A stretch of 16,776 nucleotides of DNA from a bacterium (GTDB lineage: Bacteria > Tectomicrobia > Entotheonellia > Entotheonellales > Entotheonellaceae): contig JAPULM010000460.1 of the NCBI GenBank assembly GCA_027294925.1, forward strand, positions 1-16,776, in the 5' to 3' direction. Of the stretch, positions 13,865 to 16,776 are shown one piece after another. Under the pieces are notes generated by a model. It was given only the letters and a program-made list of their open reading frames with translations. It did not search any database and had not been told where the DNA came from. Position 1 is the stretch's first letter. Each line of letters starts with the position of its first letter. Position numbers and translations under genes: made by a program.

Positions 13865-15454
13865 TCACAGGCGTTTGCTTTGGTTTAACCAATAGCGTTC
13901 GCGCAGGGCGAACTTTTGTACTTTGCCAGTCGCGGTTTTGGGTAATTCTTTGACAAACTCGACTGACTTCGGCGCTTTAAAGTGTGCCATATTGTCACGG
14001 CAAAAGTTAATGAGTTCTTGTTCACTAGCGCATTGACCGGGTTTTAAGATGATCAAGGCTTTAGGCACTTCCCCCCATCTGCTGTCAGGCACACCAACAA
14101 CGGCTGCTTCCAAGACAGCATCATGTTCAAACAGCATTGCTTCGACTTCGACTGAAGAGATGTTCTCACCGCCGCTAATAATGACATCTTTGAAGCGATC
14201 AATAATCTCGATATATCCATCCGGATGCATCACGGCAAGGTCACCGGTATGGAACCAACCACCGTTCATGACGGCTTCCGTTTCCTCAGGCTGTTTGTAA
14301 TATCCGCTCATCACATTATTACCACGCGCTACAATTTCTCCAATCGTTTTACCATCCATTGGAACATCTTGTAGGTTCTCATCCATCACACGAACATCTG
14401 TGAGTAGCTGGGAAATGCCTTGTCTAGCCTTAAGACGGTAACGTTGAGAAAGGTCAATCGTCTCCCACTCAGGTTGCCATTCACAAGAAGTTAAGAACGG
14501 CCCGGTCTCGGTTAATCCATAAAGATGTACGACCTCAACCCCTAGCGCTTCCATGTTACGTAGAACGGCAGCGGCCGGCGCCGCACCGCCGGTTCCGATT
14601 CGGACGCCCGGGGCTAATTGGTAATCACGAGCACGATCAAAGGTGGCCAGGGTGACCAAAACGGTGGGGGCGGCACAAGCTAAGGTGACCTGTTCTCGTT
14701 GCATAAGGTCAAAGATAGGCGCTGCTTCGACTTTCCGTAAACAGATCTGGACGGCTCCCAAGCCAGCTAACGCCCATATACCGCCCCAGCCATTGGCATG
14801 AAACATCGGCAGGGTGTGCAAATAGACATCCGAGGGTTTCACATTTAAAGCGTTGATAAAGTTGATCACATTGATCGTACATGCACGATGGGTCAGCATC
14901 ACCCCTTTGGGGCGAGCCGTGGTGCCACTGGTATAGTTTAGGGTGGCCAGATCCGTTTCAGCAATGTCGACCTCAGAGGAAAATTCAGCGCTTGCAGCGC
15001 TTAGAACGATTTCATAATCCTGGCTTGGTAAAGGGGCCGTCGGCAGTTCATCATCACGCAATAGGAGGTAATGTTCCAAGTTGGGTAAGCGGTCGACAAT
15101 CGGCGCCAACTGACTGGCGTATTGCCAATCTATCAAAATCGCCTTAGCTTCTGAATGCTCCAGGATATAGGCGAACTCGGGCGTCGTTAGCCGGTAATTA
15201 AGAGGTGCAAGTACTGCACCGATTTGAGGCACAGCGAAAAATGCCTCAAGCATGCGATGGCTATTGGGAGACAGCACGGCCACTTTGTCGTGTTTGCCAA
15301 TTCCCATCCCCATCAAGGCATTGGCAAGGCGATGCACTCGGGCTTCAAGTTCACTATAGGTAAAGCGGTGTGCTTCGGAAACCACCGCAAGGCGATTAGG
15401 AAATAACCGCGCTGCACGGCGTAAAAAAAGAACCGGCGAAAGCGGCTCGAACAT
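13865..15454 (-). CDS. Acyl-CoA ligase (AMP-forming, medium/long-chain type)
   Basis: The enzyme activates a carboxylic acid, probably a fatty acid, to its CoA thioester through an acyl-AMP. The frame opens at 15709, but the 529-aa form starting at ATG 15454 (MFEPLSPVLF) fits the family length, has AAGGGGA 8 nt upstream, and lies downstream of a good promoter that the longer form would overlap. Motifs are in order: P-loop YTSGTTARPKG (174-183), MFHANGWGG (217-225), adenine-site YGLTETGP (312-319), GWFHTGDLA (399-407), RFKD hinge (420-423), SGGENISSVEVE (427-438), and the catalytic Lys511 in TATGKVQK. The closest types I recall are the AlkK/FadD-like and methylmercaptopropionate ligases, so the chain length is not settled. 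It is divergent from a quinone oxidoreductase gene. I saw no signal peptide or membrane segment. Confidence 0.9.
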   Translation of the reverse strand: MFEPLSPVLFLRRAARLFPNRLAVVSEAHRFTYSELEARVHRLANALMGMGIGKHDKVAVLSPNSHRMLEAFFAVPQIGAVLAPLNYRLTTPEFAYILEHSEAKAILIDWQYASQLAPIVDRLPNLEHYLLLRDDELPTAPLPSQDYEIVLSAASAEFSSEVDIAETDLATLNYTSGTTARPKGVMLTHRACTINVINFINALNVKPSDVYLHTLPMFHANGWGGIWALAGLGAVQICLRKVEAAPIFDLMQREQVTLACAAPTVLVTLATFDRARDYQLAPGVRIGTGGAAPAAAVLRNMEALGVEVVHLYGLTETGPFLTSCEWQPEWETIDLSQRYRLKARQGISQLLTDVRVMDENLQDVPMDGKTIGEIVARGNNVMSGYYKQPEETEAVMNGGWFHTGDLAVMHPDGYIEIIDRFKDVIISGGENISSVEVEAMLFEHDAVLEAAVVGVPDSRWGEVPKALIILKPGQCASEQELINFCRDNMAHFKAPKSVEFVKELPKTATGKVQKFALRERYWLNQSKRL

Positions 15455-15582
15455 GACAAGGTCCCCTTCAAGGCATGAGATCCGAGGTGTTGACGGCAAG
15501 ATTATCGTTGTTCCAATTGGGCCATCGTTAAACGCCTTAAGCCAAGCGGCAGCGGATGCGTGCTTGTATTCAATTCCATCAT

Positions 15583-15611
15583 TGTATAGCAGACACATTA
15601 ACGACTGGCAA
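15583..15611 (-). promoter_or_regulatory. Sigma70 promoter for the acyl-CoA ligase
   Basis: On the minus strand TTGCCA (15611-15606, 5/6 match) and TATACA (15588-15583, 4/6 match) are exactly 17 nt apart. Transcription would start near 15576, about 120 nt before the ATG at 15454. That position excludes the longer reading frame starting at 15709. Confidence 0.6.
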
Positions 15612-15667
15612 GCAAAGCTAGTGTTTATGTTGGTACTCTGTAGATTTTCAACGCAACCAGAAATGCC

Positions 15668-15697
15668 TTGACAAGTTGCCCAGCACTGGGTGATAAC
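15668..15697 (+). promoter_or_regulatory. Sigma70 promoter for the quinone oxidoreductase gene
   Basis: A perfect TTGACA (15668-15673) is followed after 18 nt by GATAAC (15692-15697, 4/6 match). The predicted start is about 45 nt before the ATG at 15750. Its divergent partner is the acyl-CoA ligase promoter about 60 nt away, so one regulator could act on both. Confidence 0.55.
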
Positions 15698-15749
15698 ACA
15701 ACAGCTCAAACGAACCTCTTAAACCGTATCAGACAGGAGACGATGTTGT

Positions 15750-16694
15750 ATGAAAGCAGTCTATGTCCAACAAACAGGTCCGCCGGAAGTTTTGCAATAT
15801 GGTGATCTGCCTGAACCCGAGCCGGGTCCAAATGATGTTTTGATTCGTGTACACGCGACTTCTCTAAATCGACTTGATATTTTTATGCGCCAAGGGTCGC
15901 ATGGCACACGCATTACCCCACCGGAGATACTTGGGCGTGATATGGCCGGAGAAGTTGCCGCAGTAGGTAGCGAGGTGCAGGGATTTAAGAGTGGTGACCG
16001 AGTGGTGGCAGGCGGTTCCGGTAGCTATGCCGAATATGCTTTGGCTTTGGCTGAACGCACCTTTTTGCTGCCCTCAGGCTGTACATACGACGATGCGGGT
16101 GCGCTTCCAACCGCAGGCCTGACCGCCTACCAGATGTTAATTAACCGGGCGTGTGTGCGGCCGGGTGAGGATGTCTTGATCATGGCGGCAGGGAGCGGGG
16201 TGAGCAGTTTTGCCGTACAGATTGCTAAAGCTGTTGGCGCACGGGTCATTGCCACGGCAGGCTCTGAGGATAAATTGCAAAAAGCGCGACAGATTGGTGC
16301 TGATGAGGTTATCAATCATTATACGGAAGATATAGCTGAACGCGTTCTGGAGCTTACGGAGGGACAAGGGGTAGATGTCGTCATTGAGCATGTAGGGGCT
16401 GCGGTTTGGCAAGCTTGTTTCCGCAGCCTAAAAGTGCAAGGGCGCCTGGTCACCTGCGGTGTCACGGCGGGGCATCGTGTCGACCTTCACCTCGGGCTGG
16501 TTTTTTCGCGTGCTTTACAGATTATGGGGGTAGGGCGAGGCACGCCCGATCACATGCGTGAACTGCTAAGACTCGTGTCCCTCGGACGGGTGCACTCGGT
16601 GATCGATCAGCGTTTTCCACTACAGGAAGCAGTTGCGGCGCATCACTTACTGGAGAAGTCGAACTTTTTTGGCAAACTTATCCTGAATCCGTAA
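15750..16694 (+). CDS. NAD(P)H:quinone oxidoreductase-like zinc-less medium-chain dehydrogenase/reductase
   Basis: Members reduce quinones or the double bond of enones and enoyl compounds, using NADPH. ATG 15750 has AGGAGA 10 nt upstream, and the 314-aa length is typical. The N-terminal GroES-like domain starts with MKAVYVQQTGPPEVLQYGD and contains NRLDIFMRQG and ILGRDMAGEVAAVGS. Zinc enzymes have Gly-His-Glu where this one has GRD (62-64), and the four-Cys structural lobe is absent, so it is a zinc-free QOR type. The Rossmann half has AAGSGVSSFAVQIAKAVGA (146-164), then GADEVINHY, and ends in FFGKLILNP. The divergent acyl-CoA ligase hints at a shared acyl or enoyl substrate, which is only a guess. 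Confidence 0.9.
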   Translation: MKAVYVQQTGPPEVLQYGDLPEPEPGPNDVLIRVHATSLNRLDIFMRQGSHGTRITPPEILGRDMAGEVAAVGSEVQGFKSGDRVVAGGSGSYAEYALALAERTFLLPSGCTYDDAGALPTAGLTAYQMLINRACVRPGEDVLIMAAGSGVSSFAVQIAKAVGARVIATAGSEDKLQKARQIGADEVINHYTEDIAERVLELTEGQGVDVVIEHVGAAVWQACFRSLKVQGRLVTCGVTAGHRVDLHLGLVFSRALQIMGVGRGTPDHMRELLRLVSLGRVHSVIDQRFPLQEAVAAHHLLEKSNFFGKLILNP

Positions 16695-16776
16695 ATACCA
16701 TGCGGCTTGTCAAATGGACGCCTCGTCTTGTTGAGGGAGGCCTAGCAACGATTGGTACGGGTAAATCCAGCTCATG

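Noticed and set aside
15455..15709. N-terminal extension of the acyl-CoA ligase
   Set aside because: The extension is Cys-rich and unlike the family, it spans a good promoter, and ATG 15454 has its own ribosome site.
16700..16776. Open frame from ATG 16700 to the window end (MRLVKWTPRL...)
   Set aside because: There is no ribosome site before the ATG, and 25 codons are too few to judge. It may or may not be the next gene.

Overview
The window carries chromosomal genes of a bacterium with about 50% G+C and well-formed Shine-Dalgarno sites. Two predicted lipoproteins, one with a PKD domain and an OmpA peptidoglycan-binding domain, suggest a diderm (Gram-negative type) envelope. A DUF3090 protein, a family I know mainly from Actinobacteria and Chloroflexota, sits beside these diderm traits, so I do not name a phylum. 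An uncultured lineage such as Tectomicrobia or a Chloroflexota relative is only a guess.

Layout. 1-273 is the 3' end of a cyclase-family (kynurenine formamidase-like) gene. 368-865 (-) is an unrecognised 165-aa gene. About 140 nt upstream of it, on the same strand, lies a cyclic-di-GMP-I (GEMM) riboswitch (about 1021-1122) followed by a terminator-like hairpin, so this gene is probably under c-di-GMP control. 1460-2506 is selD. Its true start lies upstream of the longest ordinary ORF, and it reads through an in-frame TGA (1514-1516) at the catalytic Cys position. A SECIS-like hairpin directly follows, so this SelD is itself a selenoprotein. 2798-4006 is a plant-like cystathionine gamma-synthase. 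4124-4401 is a PC4-family ssDNA-binding protein interrupted by a one-base frame change at an A5G4 run.

4610-8819 is a four-gene cluster: a DUF350 membrane protein, a glutathionylspermidine-synthase-like ATP-grasp ligase, a Tat-type lipoprotein with a Gly/Ser/Arg-rich tail, and an acidic DUF1517-like protein. It resembles the E. coli yjf/ygi neighbourhoods and probably serves an envelope-associated peptide or amine modification of unknown chemistry. 8889-9425 (-) is DUF3090. 9611-11839 is a stand-alone molybdenum hydroxylase large subunit. 11921-12859 (-) is the PKD-OmpA lipoprotein. 13108-13690 (-) holds two small unknown ORFs separated by a good intrinsic terminator. 13865-15454 (-) is an acyl-CoA ligase, divergent from a zinc-less quinone oxidoreductase (15750-16694). 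Both of these have convincing sigma70-type promoters between them.

The strongest non-obvious items are the recoded selD, the c-di-GMP riboswitch upstream of an uncharacterised gene (with a possible sigma28-like promoter), the frameshifted PC4 gene and the ATP-grasp cluster. I see no IS element, CRISPR array, tRNA or rRNA.
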